34,483 bases of DNA from Verrucomicrobiales bacterium (GTDB lineage: Bacteria > Verrucomicrobiota > Verrucomicrobiia > Verrucomicrobiales > V1-33). Below the pieces are notes generated by a model. It was not told the origin of the DNA. It did no database searches and worked only from the letters and a program-made list of their open reading frames with translations. The translations under genes and the position numbers were made by a program. Shown piece by piece: positions 25,227 through 34,461 of the stretch. How positions within the stretch are numbered: the stretch's first letter is position 1; each line of letters begins with the position of its first letter. The stretch is taken from the NCBI GenBank assembly GCA_018003315.1, contig JAGNEJ010000052.1, positions 1-34,483 of the forward strand, in the 5' to 3' direction.

Positions 25227-27200
25227 CTAGCGGTTGAGCAGGGTCTTGGTGGCTCCCGTGGTTGTCAGACGACTGCTGCGGGTGTCGATTAGAATTTCTG
25301 TGGAGGGGGAATTGGCGATGAGCGCCTTGCCGGCCTCCTCGATTTTCGGCCATCCGGTGAGGCGAATGGTTTCGTTTTCCGGGTCGAAGATGGCTTTGCT
25401 GCCAGTGGCGGTGTAGCCGCGTCCGTTCTCTCCGTTCATGTGGACGATGACTTTGCCAAAGGCCTCCACCTTGCCGGTGCCGCCGCCTTTGGTTTTCGGA
25501 CGGAGGTGGGAAACGACCCGGTCTGCGCGAAGGGCAAACCGTTTGCAGTCCACACTGACGTTTCCGGAGAAGGTCACGGTGTTCTTTTCGTTGTCGGAAT
25601 CGGCCCGTTCCGCATCGATGGTCATGGCTCCCAGTTTGGGATTGACCGGCAGTTCCGGGGTGTCGAATGCCGCTTCCGGCTGGGCTGGTGGACTGGGGAA
25701 AAAATCTGGTGACGGCTGGATTTCAGTCGGTCGTGATGGTGCGGTTGATGGTGCGGTGGGCGCTTGATAGGCCGTAGGCCGCACATGCTTCATGCTGGGA
25801 GTGACGGCCACTGCCGGTTTGGACGGTGCGGGCGGCGGAGCCGCGGCGGGAGGCAAATCGTCATCGGTCAGCTTGGCGGCTTTGTTGGTGAGAAGGAACG
25901 GCGTCGGGGTGTCCGTGGAAATGGCTGTATCCGCGGCAATGGCTTCGAGGGGTATGTCATTTACCGGCTGAGCATTGCGTGCGGTGATTTCCATGACGTT
26001 CAAGGCAGGGGGCGCGGGCGGTGCGGAAGGGAGGCTGTCCTGAACGGTGGCTTCAGGCAATTCCGTTCCCGGCAGCGGACCTGCATTGGCGATGACCGCC
26101 GGAGATTCCCCTAGGGGACGGTTGGGGATGACCTCCACTGGGGGAGGGGCGGAGGGAGCGAGAGCGGCGGGATCGGGCGCTGGGGCGGCGGGTGCTGGAG
26201 CAGGTGAGGCGGCCGCCACTTCGACTGCAGGCGCAGCGGATTCTTTGACCACGGCAGGCGACGGCACTTCGACGGATGTTGCCACAGCGGGTGGGGGAGT
26301 GGAAACGGGTGCGGGAAGAGGAGCCGCGAGACCGGAAACAATGGCGGACCGCGGAGAGCGGGGGGCTTCTGCTGCGGCTGAGGTTTTTTTCGCCGCATTG
26401 GCTAGGGCAGTGGCACCCACCGAATCCGACGGCGTAATCGCCAACGGAAGCATGGTGGCGGAGCCGGTCAGATGCGCGGGCAACTCTCCAGGGGTGCGAA
26501 TGATCGCCGGAGGAGGGGGGGCGTCGGCGGCCAGTGCTGCAGCTGGCGCAGGGGTTGGCACGGCCTGCGGAATGGCGGAACCGGGCGGAGGAACGGGAAT
26601 CTCCCTGGCTTCCAGAGGTTTCGGTGACGCTGCTTTTGCTGTGCCCGCCAAGATCGACTTGGCATCTTTCGCCGCTTCTTTCACATCCCGCGAAATGGCG
26701 CTCGCTTCCTTCCTCGCCACTTCCTTCACGCTTGCGATAGCCTTTTTGCTGCTGGCGACCTTGGTTTCGGCCCTGTCCGTTTTCTTGGCAATGGTGCCCG
26801 AGGTTTTTGATTTGGACGTGCTTTGCTTGGCGATCGCAGCGGATTTGCTGGTGGATTTCGCAGGTGATTTCGACTTCGCTACCGTTTTCGTCGGAGTCGG
26901 GGACTTTGATTTGGAAGAATTGGATTTAGCGGTGGCTTTCGCGACAGCGGTCTTTGTAGAAGCTGGCTTCACGGAGGACTGGACCACCTTTGCCCGCGGC
27001 GGTTGGACTGGTTGCGCCGGTTGTGCCCGCTGAACCACTGGTGGACGGGTCCTGCCCTGCGGACTAGGAATGACATATCCGCGAGGCGGCAACGCGTAGC
27101 CTCCGCTCTGCCCAATGGCTCCCTCCACCGCAACCAAAAGGGTTCCTACGATGGCACTCGCAATCCAGTTTCGCTTTTTCACGGGATGTTTATAATCCAT
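25227..27200 (-). CDS. LptA/OstA-like protein with long low-complexity linker
   Basis: The 657-residue product from the ATG at 27200 starts with a basic stretch and a hydrophobic signal (WIASAIVGTLLVAVEGAIGQ). Residues about 60-200 are a Lys/Ser/Ala/Thr-rich stretch with repeated SKSKSPTPTKT-type units. About 200-515 are Pro/Ala-rich and disordered. The C-terminal 140 residues (from about 518) carry the OstA/LptA-type fold: DAERADSDNEKNTVTFSGNV, ALRADRVVSHL, GTGKVEAFGKVIVHM and ATGSKAIFDPENETIRLTG. This periplasmic domain binds lipid A-type molecules in LPS transport. The linker may span or tether in the periplasm or bind the wall. LptA normally is about 180 residues, so the size is unusual. 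Confidence 0.75.
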   Translation of the reverse strand: MDYKHPVKKRNWIASAIVGTLLVAVEGAIGQSGGYALPPRGYVIPSPQGRTRPPVVQRAQPAQPVQPPRAKVVQSSVKPASTKTAVAKATAKSNSSKSKSPTPTKTVAKSKSPAKSTSKSAAIAKQSTSKSKTSGTIAKKTDRAETKVASSKKAIASVKEVARKEASAISRDVKEAAKDAKSILAGTAKAASPKPLEAREIPVPPPGSAIPQAVPTPAPAAALAADAPPPPAIIRTPGELPAHLTGSATMLPLAITPSDSVGATALANAAKKTSAAAEAPRSPRSAIVSGLAAPLPAPVSTPPPAVATSVEVPSPAVVKESAAPAVEVAAASPAPAPAAPAPDPAALAPSAPPPVEVIPNRPLGESPAVIANAGPLPGTELPEATVQDSLPSAPPAPPALNVMEITARNAQPVNDIPLEAIAADTAISTDTPTPFLLTNKAAKLTDDDLPPAAAPPPAPSKPAVAVTPSMKHVRPTAYQAPTAPSTAPSRPTEIQPSPDFFPSPPAQPEAAFDTPELPVNPKLGAMTIDAERADSDNEKNTVTFSGNVSVDCKRFALRADRVVSHLRPKTKGGGTGKVEAFGKVIVHMNGENGRGYTATGSKAIFDPENETIRLTGWPKIEEAGKALIANSPSTEILIDTRSSRLTTTGATKTLLNR

Positions 27201-27400
27201 TACTGATAAATTATCAAGGTAAGCGTAGCATTTTATCCAAAAATCGAAACAATCTCCCATGGCGGTGGTTTCTCGGTGAAATGAAGCAGTGGGGATTTCC
27301 CTTTTTGCGGAGCAAAGTGCCGTAAAAGCGGGGTTTGCCGACTTCTGCGCTGGCGTTATCGGTGTCGCCGAGCCAGCCGGTCTGGACGGCCCTGGGATTC
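27201..27400. promoter_or_regulatory. Divergent promoter region
   Basis: This 200-bp AT-rich gap lies between the LptA-like gene (minus) and the helical-repeat gene (plus). ACTGATAAATTATCAAGG near 27202 contains the palindrome TGATAAATTATCA, a possible operator. I cannot assign -35/-10 boxes with confidence. Confidence 0.35.
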
Positions 27401-28639
27401 ATGGACTTTCGCCGCTTCAAAAAACACGCCAAACCCGCCACCCTGGGTCTGCTTTGGGCATTCTCGCTGGCGGTGGCCTATCATTTTGGTCACAGCCCTC
27501 CGGAAACGCCGTCCGACGCTGCGGCATCCTTCCCGCCGACCCGCGATTTTGCACCTGCCAACGGACGACCGACGGACGGCTCGCATTCGTCCCGTGAAAC
27601 ACGGACGACCACCGCGGCGCGCAATGCGGAGGAAGACGACGCCTTGCGGTTGACGCCGGAGGAGGTGGGGACATTTGATCCGGAAGGTGAGTTTGCAGAA
27701 GTCATGAGCCGCCCACCAGGACCATTGCGCAACCGGGCGCTGCGGGACCTTTTTGAAAAGTGGGGTGAAGCCGATGGCGAGGGGGCACTGGCAAAGCTGC
27801 GCACCATTCAGGAACCGCTGCTGCGATTTGAACTGCGCGAGGCCACCCTGCGCCACTGGGCGATGGCCGATCCGGAAGCTGCGTGGATTTATGCCCTGGC
27901 CAACAAGGCCGGCGAACTTCCTGACAACCGCATGCAGACGGTGCTGGCCGGACTTGCCCGCGGGGACATTCAGGTCGCCCTGCGGTTCTTTGAAAACCAC
28001 AGTGCCAAGGGTGATCTGAAAAACTACTTCGACGGGGCGGTCTATGCCTTTGACAAACTCTACCAACGCGGCGGCCATGACCAACTCGTCGGTTGGGTGG
28101 AAGGGCTGCCAGCTTCCAAAATGCGCGATGGGGCGCTGAACCGCGTGGTGGACCAGTGGGCGCGCTACGATCCGGAAAAGGCCAAGGCGTGGATGGAAAA
28201 AATGTTGGTAAGCAACAAGGAAAACACCGGACCGGCGAGGCTGGAATTGGCGGAGTCGTGGGCGCGGGTGAATCCCAACAAGGCTCTGGAATGGGTGAAC
28301 GGACTGCCAGTGGCAGAGCGCAACGGAGAATACTACAACGCCATTTACCGGCGGTGGCTGGACTATGACCAGAACGGAGCCGCCCAGTTTCTGGCGGCGC
28401 AGCCCCCTTCCCCACAACTGGACCGGGCCTTTGAACGCTACGCCAGTGAGGTGGCGGCCCGCAATCCTGCGGAGACCATCGCGTGGTCGGAAAGCATCAC
28501 CGACGAACGCCGCCGCTGGCGCAGCATCGAGCGGGTGGCGGAAGTCTGGCGTCGTCAGGATTTCCAGGGGCTTACGAATTACGTCAACAGCCGGAATTTC
28601 ACCACTGACCAGCGCAAAGCCCTGCTGGGGAAAAAGTAA
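27401..28639 (+). CDS. Membrane-anchored helical-repeat protein, 412 aa
   Basis: The ATG at 27401 gives a short basic n-region (MDFRRFKKHAK) and a hydrophobic anchor (LGLLWAFSLAVAYHF). A Pro/Thr/Ser-rich linker runs to about residue 75. The rest is helical with repeated units of 'DP/NP--A--W' type (ADPEAAWIYALANKAG, YDPEKAKAWMEKM, VNPNKALEWVNGLP, NPAETIAWSESI), spaced at about 30-40 residues, as in TPR/Sel1-like repeats. Such proteins are numerous in Verrucomicrobiota and of unknown role, perhaps scaffolding at the membrane. It diverges from the LptA-like gene and converges on the secreted protease. Confidence 0.75.
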   Translation: MDFRRFKKHAKPATLGLLWAFSLAVAYHFGHSPPETPSDAAASFPPTRDFAPANGRPTDGSHSSRETRTTTAARNAEEDDALRLTPEEVGTFDPEGEFAEVMSRPPGPLRNRALRDLFEKWGEADGEGALAKLRTIQEPLLRFELREATLRHWAMADPEAAWIYALANKAGELPDNRMQTVLAGLARGDIQVALRFFENHSAKGDLKNYFDGAVYAFDKLYQRGGHDQLVGWVEGLPASKMRDGALNRVVDQWARYDPEKAKAWMEKMLVSNKENTGPARLELAESWARVNPNKALEWVNGLPVAERNGEYYNAIYRRWLDYDQNGAAQFLAAQPPSPQLDRAFERYASEVAARNPAETIAWSESITDERRRWRSIERVAEVWRRQDFQGLTNYVNSRNFTTDQRKALLGKK

Positions 28640-28649
28640 GGCCGTGAGC

Positions 28650-28664
28650 CGTCCGTTCCGGACG
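28650..28664. terminator. Possible hairpin between convergent genes
   Basis: CGTCCG-TTC-CGGACG is a perfect 6-bp inverted repeat in the 53-bp gap between the helical-repeat gene and the protease gene. The tight loop and missing T-tract make it uncertain. Confidence 0.3.
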
Positions 28665-28692
28665 TGAAACCCACGCCGGCCGCCAAGGGGAA

Positions 28693-31600
28693 CTATTCCC
28701 AGATGAGCGCCCTGAAGCGCAGAAAGCCGCGTGGGGAGGAGGCGATGGGGCTGGTGAGCCGCACCTTGAGCAGCGTGGGACTGTCGGTAACGGAGGTGGT
28801 TCCGGCTGCCGACCAGGATCCGGCCCCCAAGTCCGGGGACGTTTCCACGAGATAGGAGACGTCCGGGATTCTGGCGGACCGGATGAGCGCCAGCGTCAGC
28901 GCTCCTCCCTCAGTGGATGCGGAAACCTGCGGTCTGGAAAGTGCCTGGAGTGGATTGGTTCCTGCGGCGTATTCGGTCGCATTGGCATAGCCGTCGCCGT
29001 CGGCGTCCTGCGACGGCGCTGCGGACGGGCCGCCCGAGGGGAAATACTCCTTGCTCCAGTAGGACCAGCCGGAGGGAGCGGAAACAACGCCGGATTGGCG
29101 AATGCTGCCCGCGGTCCCCACGGTGATGAAGGTATGGTTGAAAAAGACCGCAGCATTTCGATCCGGAATGGCTCCGGGTGAGGCGGTAGTCCAACTGGTG
29201 CCGTCCGTGGAGAACAGGTCCGCGTCGGCATTCGAGTTGCTGTGGTTTACGCCCGCCGCCAGCCAGACGCCGTTGCCATAGGCGAGCGCCGGCGTTTCAT
29301 GTGCGGCGGTTTGCCCGGTGGCGGTCCATGTCAGACCCGCATCCGTGCTGGTGCGCACCTTGGAATACCATCCACTGGCGACAAACCGCTGATTCAACCA
29401 GGCGACGGACCGCAAATCCTGCCAGGTCTCCAGGCCCGCTCCTGCGGCGGCATCCGTCCAGACAAGTCCGTCCGTCGATCGCAGAACGACGGCATCACCA
29501 TTCGTGCTGCCAAAACCCACGGCGACAAAAACCCCTCCGCCCCAAGCCACTCCGCGCAGCGACTGTGTGAGGCCGGAAGTGACCACCGGTGTCCAGGTGA
29601 TGCCGTCCGTGGACTGGCGGATGGTTCCGGCGTCACCCACGGCAATGTTCCTGGTACCATTGCTGGCAACCGCCCGCAGTTCCTCACCGCCCTTGTGGCG
29701 CAGCGTCCAGGTTGTGCCATCGGGCGAAGTCCAAATGGTGCCCACCCAGCCCGGGATGGTGAAATCATAGTCCATGCCAGCGGCAATGAACTGGGTTCCC
29801 GTCCAGGTTGCGCTGAAGAAATACACGTTGAGGCGGGAGTTGGGAGGCGATTCCGGAACGGCTGTCCAGGTGACTCCGTCCGGAGATGTCAGGATGGTTC
29901 CGCGGGTGTCGCCGACGGTCACGAGTTTTCCCCCGCCCGCGGCGATGCCGTAAAAATTGGCCGAGGTGCCGGAGGTGCGGGTGGCCCACTGCTGGGCTGG
30001 ATCGGCGACAGTGATGCTGAGCGTTTTCTGAACGGCGCCCCCCTTGCGGTCGCTGACGGTGACAGTGGCGGCATAACTGCCGCCGACCAGGAAGGTTTTT
30101 GCGACTGTGGGTGCGTCCGGAAAAATCGATCCATCGCCAAAATCCCAAAAGTAGGACAAGGCATCGCCGTTGGTGTCGGCGGCATTGGCGGAATAGAGGA
30201 CTGTGGTTCGGGGCGCGGGCGCGGCCGGTCCGTCCAGGGTGGCGGTGGGAGCGGCATTTCCTGGAAATGGTCCGCGGTTGACCACCACGTCGAGGTATTC
30301 GTCCGCACCGCTCCCGCCTTGCGCCACAGGGGTGATGAAGATGGAGGCCGCGGCATCCACATAGGTCTTGCCTAACAGCAAAGCGGAATCCGCCGCGCCG
30401 CCTGGGCTGCCCGGAGTCATGTCCACGAGCCAGGTGCGGTTTTCGCCGGGACGCTCCCATAGCACGCAAGCGCCGCGCTGCAGCGAAGCATTGCCGGAGA
30501 TGCTCCGCCGGTAGCAAATCCAGTAAGCTTCATCCACACCCTTGGGAATGGTCAGGCCGCGGACGCCGGTGGTGGATTCGTGATCGATGCGCCGGATCCG
30601 GAAAGTTCCGGAAGCCGTTGCGGTCGTGATGTCCTGGGGAGCCAGCCAGTTGAGCAGCCGCTTGCCCTGGGCGTGAAAGTGCCCCTGCGGCACCGGGCCG
30701 GATCCCATGACATCAAACAGATCTCCATATTCCACGCTGCTGCCGGCCCCAACCGGATCGGCGCCGCCGGGCTGCCAGTAACTGGCGTGACCCAGCCCGT
30801 AGTTGTGACCGAGTTCATGCGCGATGACGTCGGGATCGGAATTGTTTTGCAACCACATTTGCGAACCGCCGGCAAGCCCCGCATAGGTGACGCCGCCGCC
30901 CTGCATGCCGATGTTGCCGAAAACCACACAGAGGATGTCATAACCGTCGGTGACCACGCCAGCGGCTTGGGCGGCGGCAACGGCATCGCTGTGCAGCAGC
31001 GAATTGTTTGACGGCTGGTAGGAAGCCGTTGGGCTCGGCATGCGGACCAGCGGCGCCGCTCCAGTGGCCGTGATGCCCGTTTTGCCGTAGGACATCGTTT
31101 GCACCATGCTGTGGACCTCCGCATTGATGTTGGAAAGGAGCAGATTCTTGTCCACTGGAGCGCCGGGAAGATTGGGGAAATCGACCAGAATCACCAGCAT
31201 GGTTTTTGGGGTTTCCGTCCACGAACTCGCCAGCAGTCGTCCCTCCCGTGCCAGGTTATCCCAGAAGGCCCCGCCGCCCACGGCGTTTCCTCCGCCTGAA
31301 GCCTGCAGCAAAATCCCGGCTCCGGCATGTGGTCCGGGGAGCCGGTCGAGGTCTGCCAAGTATTGTTCCGCCGCGGCGACTTCCGCGACCGTGGCGAAAT
31401 GAAACAGCCTGCCCCCTGCCAGGGCCGTCACCGACTGTGCGGGAAGGGGTGCGCCGGTGAGCAGCGAGGTTTGCGGAGCCGCCTGACCCTGCGGAAAATG
31501 CAAGGCTGCATCCTCAGCATCGGCAGGTGCCAGCGGAAGAAAAATCCGGTCCTCCACGGCAGCGAATCCCTCCAGTCGAATGCCCTGCAGGGGAGTGTTG

Positions 31601-32121
31601 TGCTTTGTTTGCCGTCCCCGCAGCCGACCCCAGGCGGTGACTTTCCATTCCCGCTCCAGAAGGCCGTTGCGATGAAGGCTGAGCGTACAGGCGGCTTCGG
31701 CATTGCTTCCACAGGCGGGAAATGCATTCCAGTTTCCCACCATGGAAAACGGCTCCTCCACCAGCGCCCTGACATGCTGAGGCAGCCGGGAGTATTCCGC
31801 GAAAGAGATGGCGTGGCGCAGCGCTTCGGAAGGGTTGTGCTCCATGAGCCGCAGCATCGCTTCGCGCCGCTGTTCAGCCAGTTGCTCCCCCTCCGCCATC
31901 CAGTCGGTGAATGGTTTCTCGGAACTGTCAGGACGCCGCTTCAGCCAGGCATCAAAGGCGGTGAACCGTGCCGCCGGCTCGGGCGCTGCAGCGACAACCA
32001 GCGGAGCCGGTCTGGATGCCCGCGGTGTTCCCGGCGGGTGAACGGGAGTTTTCTGGTGAAAACAAAACAAGGAACCCAATAGCAGCAGGGTAGAAGAGAT
32101 GGCAACAAAGCGGGCATTCAT
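28693..32121 (-). CDS. Secreted zinc metalloprotease with PKD and propeller-like repeats
   Basis: The 1,142-residue product has a signal peptide or anchor (FVAISSTLLLLGSLFCF). The zinc motif HELGHNYGLGH is at about residues 435-445, followed by DVMGSG (about 470), a likely Met-turn; this matches metzincin or M6-type peptidases. Residues about 622-706 form a PKD domain (DGDALSYFWDFGDGS, GGSYAATVTVSD). From about 711 on there are several repeats of the type 'TSPDGTTWT', 'QSTDGITWTP', 'RSTDGLVWT', as in BNR/photosystem II-assembly propellers. Near the end DADGDGYANATEYAAGTNP is a calcium-binding type-3 repeat. It probably acts outside the cell on protein or glycan-bound protein. The Cys-containing block near residues 137-145 suggests a disulfide. 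Confidence 0.85.
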   Translation of the reverse strand: MNARFVAISSTLLLLGSLFCFHQKTPVHPPGTPRASRPAPLVVAAAPEPAARFTAFDAWLKRRPDSSEKPFTDWMAEGEQLAEQRREAMLRLMEHNPSEALRHAISFAEYSRLPQHVRALVEEPFSMVGNWNAFPACGSNAEAACTLSLHRNGLLEREWKVTAWGRLRGRQTKHNTPLQGIRLEGFAAVEDRIFLPLAPADAEDAALHFPQGQAAPQTSLLTGAPLPAQSVTALAGGRLFHFATVAEVAAAEQYLADLDRLPGPHAGAGILLQASGGGNAVGGGAFWDNLAREGRLLASSWTETPKTMLVILVDFPNLPGAPVDKNLLLSNINAEVHSMVQTMSYGKTGITATGAAPLVRMPSPTASYQPSNNSLLHSDAVAAAQAAGVVTDGYDILCVVFGNIGMQGGGVTYAGLAGGSQMWLQNNSDPDVIAHELGHNYGLGHASYWQPGGADPVGAGSSVEYGDLFDVMGSGPVPQGHFHAQGKRLLNWLAPQDITTATASGTFRIRRIDHESTTGVRGLTIPKGVDEAYWICYRRSISGNASLQRGACVLWERPGENRTWLVDMTPGSPGGAADSALLLGKTYVDAAASIFITPVAQGGSGADEYLDVVVNRGPFPGNAAPTATLDGPAAPAPRTTVLYSANAADTNGDALSYFWDFGDGSIFPDAPTVAKTFLVGGSYAATVTVSDRKGGAVQKTLSITVADPAQQWATRTSGTSANFYGIAAGGGKLVTVGDTRGTILTSPDGVTWTAVPESPPNSRLNVYFFSATWTGTQFIAAGMDYDFTIPGWVGTIWTSPDGTTWTLRHKGGEELRAVASNGTRNIAVGDAGTIRQSTDGITWTPVVTSGLTQSLRGVAWGGGVFVAVGFGSTNGDAVVLRSTDGLVWTDAAAGAGLETWQDLRSVAWLNQRFVASGWYSKVRTSTDAGLTWTATGQTAAHETPALAYGNGVWLAAGVNHSNSNADADLFSTDGTSWTTASPGAIPDRNAAVFFNHTFITVGTAGSIRQSGVVSAPSGWSYWSKEYFPSGGPSAAPSQDADGDGYANATEYAAGTNPLQALSRPQVSASTEGGALTLALIRSARIPDVSYLVETSPDLGAGSWSAAGTTSVTDSPTLLKVRLTSPIASSPRGFLRFRALIWE

Positions 32122-32310
32122 CGGCAGTCAGGCAGATAACCGGAAGCATAGCCACGTGTTTCGGAACAGGAAAGAACGAACTCGGTCGGTGCCGCCCTGC
32201 ACTGGTCCCGTCTGGCTGGGCCTGCCGAAGAATTTCGAAAATGTCGGCACCTGGGTATGCGCCTTCCGTCGGACAAATGCGCCACTGCGCCCTGGATCGG
32301 GAATCACAAC
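32122..32310. other. Intergenic region upstream of the protease
   Basis: This 189-bp gap lies between the protease start and the end of the aminotransferase gene, both on the minus strand. It should hold the protease promoter. I see no RNA gene or repeat. Confidence 0.3.
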
Positions 32311-33459
32311 TCAGGAAACCGAACAGGCGCTTTCCGCCGCGGCCACGCCTCCGCTGCGTCCCAGCAGGTTTTCCAGTGCCGCCAGCACCAGCATGACGTT
32401 GCGTTTGGTGCTGCTGCTCCCCATGAGTCCAATGCGGACGGCCCGGCCTTTGAAGGGACCGAGACCGGCACCGATTTCGATGCCGTATTCTTCCAGCAGG
32501 CGGCGGCGCAGCACTGCCTCATCCACCCCGGCGGGAGCATGAATGGCATTGAGCGTCGTCAGGGAATGCGTGGGAATGTAACTGAGCCCAAGCGCTTCCA
32601 GGCCACTGCGCAGGATCAGGTGATTGCGCCGGTGCCGGGCGATGCGCGTTTCCAGCCCCTCTTCCAGAATCTGTGCGCAGGCGGCATGCAGTGCATACGT
32701 CATGTTGATGGGTGCGGTGTGGTGATACACACGTTCGGCTCCCCAGTAGTTGCGCAGCATGGTCATGTCCAGATACCAGCTCTGTACTTTGGTTGTCCGG
32801 GCATCCATTCTGGCCAGCGCCCGCGGCGAAAACGTCACCGGAGCAAGTCCCGGCGGACAGCCCAGGCATTTCTGCGTGCCGCTGTAACAGGCGTCGATCT
32901 CCCAGGCATCCACCTCGACCGGCAATCCGCCGAGCGAAGTCACCGCATCCACCACCAGCAGTGCTCCGGCTGCATGAACCAGACGGGAAATTTTCTCCAG
33001 CGGCTGGTGCGCTCCGGTGGATGTCTCCGCATGCACGATGCCCAGCACTTTTGTCGCCGGATGCTGCCGCAGTGCCTCTTCCACCATTTCTGCGGGAATG
33101 ATTTCCCCCCACGGTGCCTCCACCACATGGACCGTGGCTCCTGCCCGTTCCATCACATCCTTCATGCGACTCCCAAAAACCCCGTTCACCCCCACGATGA
33201 CTTCATCCCCCGGTTCGATCAGGTTCACCGCAGCCGCTTCCATTCCAGCGCTGCCGGTGCCGGAAACGGCCAGGGTCAATTCATTCTTCGTGCGGAAAAT
33301 TTCCTGCAGCATCCGCTTCGTTTCATCCATCAATTTCAGGTATTCCGGGTCGAGATGGCCCAGTGTCGGCGCAGCCAGTGCCGACAGCACCCGGGCGGAA
33401 ACATCGCTTGGTCCCGGACCCAGCAGAATGCGCTGCGAAGGATGAAAACTTGTTGGCAT
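32311..33459 (-). CDS. Class V PLP aminotransferase (alanine-glyoxylate/serine-pyruvate type)
   Basis: The 382-residue protein starts [18 protein letters not shown], the usual beginning of the alanine-glyoxylate aminotransferase group. The PLP lysine is in SGTQKCLG (about Lys197), and the aspartate contacting the cofactor is in [10 protein letters not shown] (about Asp171). [11 protein letters not shown] (about 66-75) binds the phosphate. The enzyme would transfer amino groups between alanine or serine and glyoxylate or a 2-oxo acid in the cytoplasm, for example in glycine or serine metabolism. The ATG at 33459 is preferred over one at 33525, which would lie in the upstream terminator. It is separated from rpsI by that terminator, so it has its own promoter. 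Confidence 0.9.
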   Translation of the reverse strand: MPTSFHPSQRILLGPGPSDVSARVLSALAAPTLGHLDPEYLKLMDETKRMLQEIFRTKNELTLAVSGTGSAGMEAAAVNLIEPGDEVIVGVNGVFGSRMKDVMERAGATVHVVEAPWGEIIPAEMVEEALRQHPATKVLGIVHAETSTGAHQPLEKISRLVHAAGALLVVDAVTSLGGLPVEVDAWEIDACYSGTQKCLGCPPGLAPVTFSPRALARMDARTTKVQSWYLDMTMLRNYWGAERVYHHTAPINMTYALHAACAQILEEGLETRIARHRRNHLILRSGLEALGLSYIPTHSLTTLNAIHAPAGVDEAVLRRRLLEEYGIEIGAGLGPFKGRAVRIGLMGSSSTKRNVMLVLAALENLLGRSGGVAAAESACSVS

Positions 33460-33485
33460 GGTTCGATTGGGATTGGAAAAAACAA

Positions 33486-33511
33486 AACCGGCTTCCCCAT
33501 GGAAGCCGGTT
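33486..33511 (-). terminator. Intrinsic terminator of the rplM-rpsI operon
   Basis: On the minus strand AACCGGCTTCC-ATGG-GGAAGCCGGTT forms an 11-bp perfect stem followed by TTGTTTTTT. It lies 28 bp after the rpsI stop codon and is a classic rho-independent terminator. Confidence 0.9.
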
Positions 33512-33539
33512 CTGAAGAAACACAAATGAAAAGGATCGT

Positions 33540-33929
33540 TTAGCGCTTGGAAAATTGGAAGCGTTTCCGGGCACCGGGCCGTCCCGCCTTTTTCCGCTCC
33601 TTGGCGCGGGGATCACGCGTCAGAAAGCCGTGCTCTTTGAGGGTCGGACGGATTTCCGCATCCACCTGCAACAGCGCCCGGGCAATCGCGAGCCGGGCTG
33701 CTCCCACTTGGCCGCTGAGGCCGCCGCCTTTGGTGAAAATCTGAATGTCGAACTTCTGCGCGTTTCCCGTGGCCTGAAGGGGAGCCAGCACGAGGTTCTG
33801 CTGGTTGATGGTGGGAAAATAATCCTCGAAGGCGCGGTTATTGACGGTAATCCGGCCTTCGCCGGGAGTCATCCGGGCACGGGCACTGGCGGTCTTGCGG
33901 CGTCCGGTGGCGGCAGTTTGTTCAGCCAT
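33540..33929 (-). CDS. rpsI: 30S ribosomal protein S9
   Basis: The 129-residue protein has the S9 signatures [45 protein letters not shown] and the C-terminal [25 protein letters not shown], which places the conserved tail near the P-site tRNA in the small subunit. It lies 27 bp downstream of rplM on the same strand, the usual bacterial order. The ATG at 33929 has no obvious Shine-Dalgarno sequence. Length and sequence are normal. Confidence 0.98.
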   Translation of the reverse strand: MAEQTAATGRRKTASARARMTPGEGRITVNNRAFEDYFPTINQQNLVLAPLQATGNAQKFDIQIFTKGGGLSGQVGAARLAIARALLQVDAEIRPTLKEHGFLTRDPRAKERKKAGRPGARKRFQFSKR

Positions 33930-33956
33930 GGTGTGGTTGGGTGGAATTGGGGAAAA

Positions 33957-34388
33957 TTAGAATTGCACCTGCTGGGGATTTTGAGCGGTGTGTGGGTGTT
34001 CGGTGCCTTTGTAAACGCGCAATTTGCCGTAAATCTGGCGGCCCAGCCGATTGTGGGGAATCATGCCGCGGACGGCGCTGTAAATCATCTTTTCCGGTTT
34101 GTCGGCGGCGCGGAGTTGTTTCGGCGTTGTTTCATGATGACCACCCACGTAACCCGTGAACCACCGGTAAAGCTTTTGCGTCTCCTTCTTGCCGGTCAAC
34201 TCGACTTTGTCTGCATTGATCACCACCACGAAGTCTCCATTGTCGATGTGGGGGGTGTAAGTGGCCTTGTTTTTGCCGCGCAGAAGATTGGCGGCCTGAA
34301 CGGCAACGTCACCCAGCACGCGGTTGGCGGCATCAATGACATACCACTTGCGCTGGATGTCTTCGGCTTTGGCGGAAAAGGTCTTCAT
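33957..34388 (-). CDS. rplM: 50S ribosomal protein L13
   Basis: The 143-residue protein has typical L13 blocks: WYVIDAANRVLGDVAVQAA, LLRGKNKATYTPHIDNGD, VVVINADKVELTGKK and VRGMIPHNRLGRQIYGKLRVYKG. It assembles early into the large subunit. It is the first gene of the rplM-rpsI operon. The ATG at 34388 follows an AT-rich leader with a small hairpin and a T-run. No clear ribosome-binding site is seen. Confidence 0.98.
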   Translation of the reverse strand: MKTFSAKAEDIQRKWYVIDAANRVLGDVAVQAANLLRGKNKATYTPHIDNGDFVVVINADKVELTGKKETQKLYRWFTGYVGGHHETTPKQLRAADKPEKMIYSAVRGMIPHNRLGRQIYGKLRVYKGTEHPHTAQNPQQVQF

Positions 34389-34412
34389 CAGGATGAAAAA
34401 TTCTAAAAAAAT

Positions 34413-34427
34413 TCCCGGAAATCGGGA
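34413..34427 (-). promoter_or_regulatory. Terminator-like hairpin in the rplM leader
   Basis: On the minus strand TCCCG-ATTTC-CGGGA is followed by ATTTTTTT, a short stem plus T-run about 25 bp before the rplM start. It could act as an attenuator or as a target for ribosomal-protein feedback. A 5-bp stem is weak. Confidence 0.3.
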
Positions 34428-34433
34428 GCGGGC

Positions 34434-34461
34434 ACAGTAGTGGGCGGCCAGAGGCTGTCAA
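34434..34461 (-). promoter_or_regulatory. Possible sigma-70 promoter of rplM-rpsI
   Basis: On the minus strand a perfect -35 box TTGACA (34461-34456) is followed after 16 bp by TACTGT (34439-34434), a poor -10 match. The position, 46 bp before the rplM ATG, is suitable. Confidence 0.35.

Noticed and set aside
26047-27033. 328-codon Ala/Gly-rich open frame on the plus strand
   Set aside because: It mirrors the low-complexity linker of the LptA-like protein.
29242-30375. 377-codon open frame on the plus strand
   Set aside because: It is antisense to the repeat part of the secreted protease and has no domain.
32257-33543. 428-codon open frame on the plus strand
   Set aside because: It is antisense to the aminotransferase, which has all its PLP motifs.
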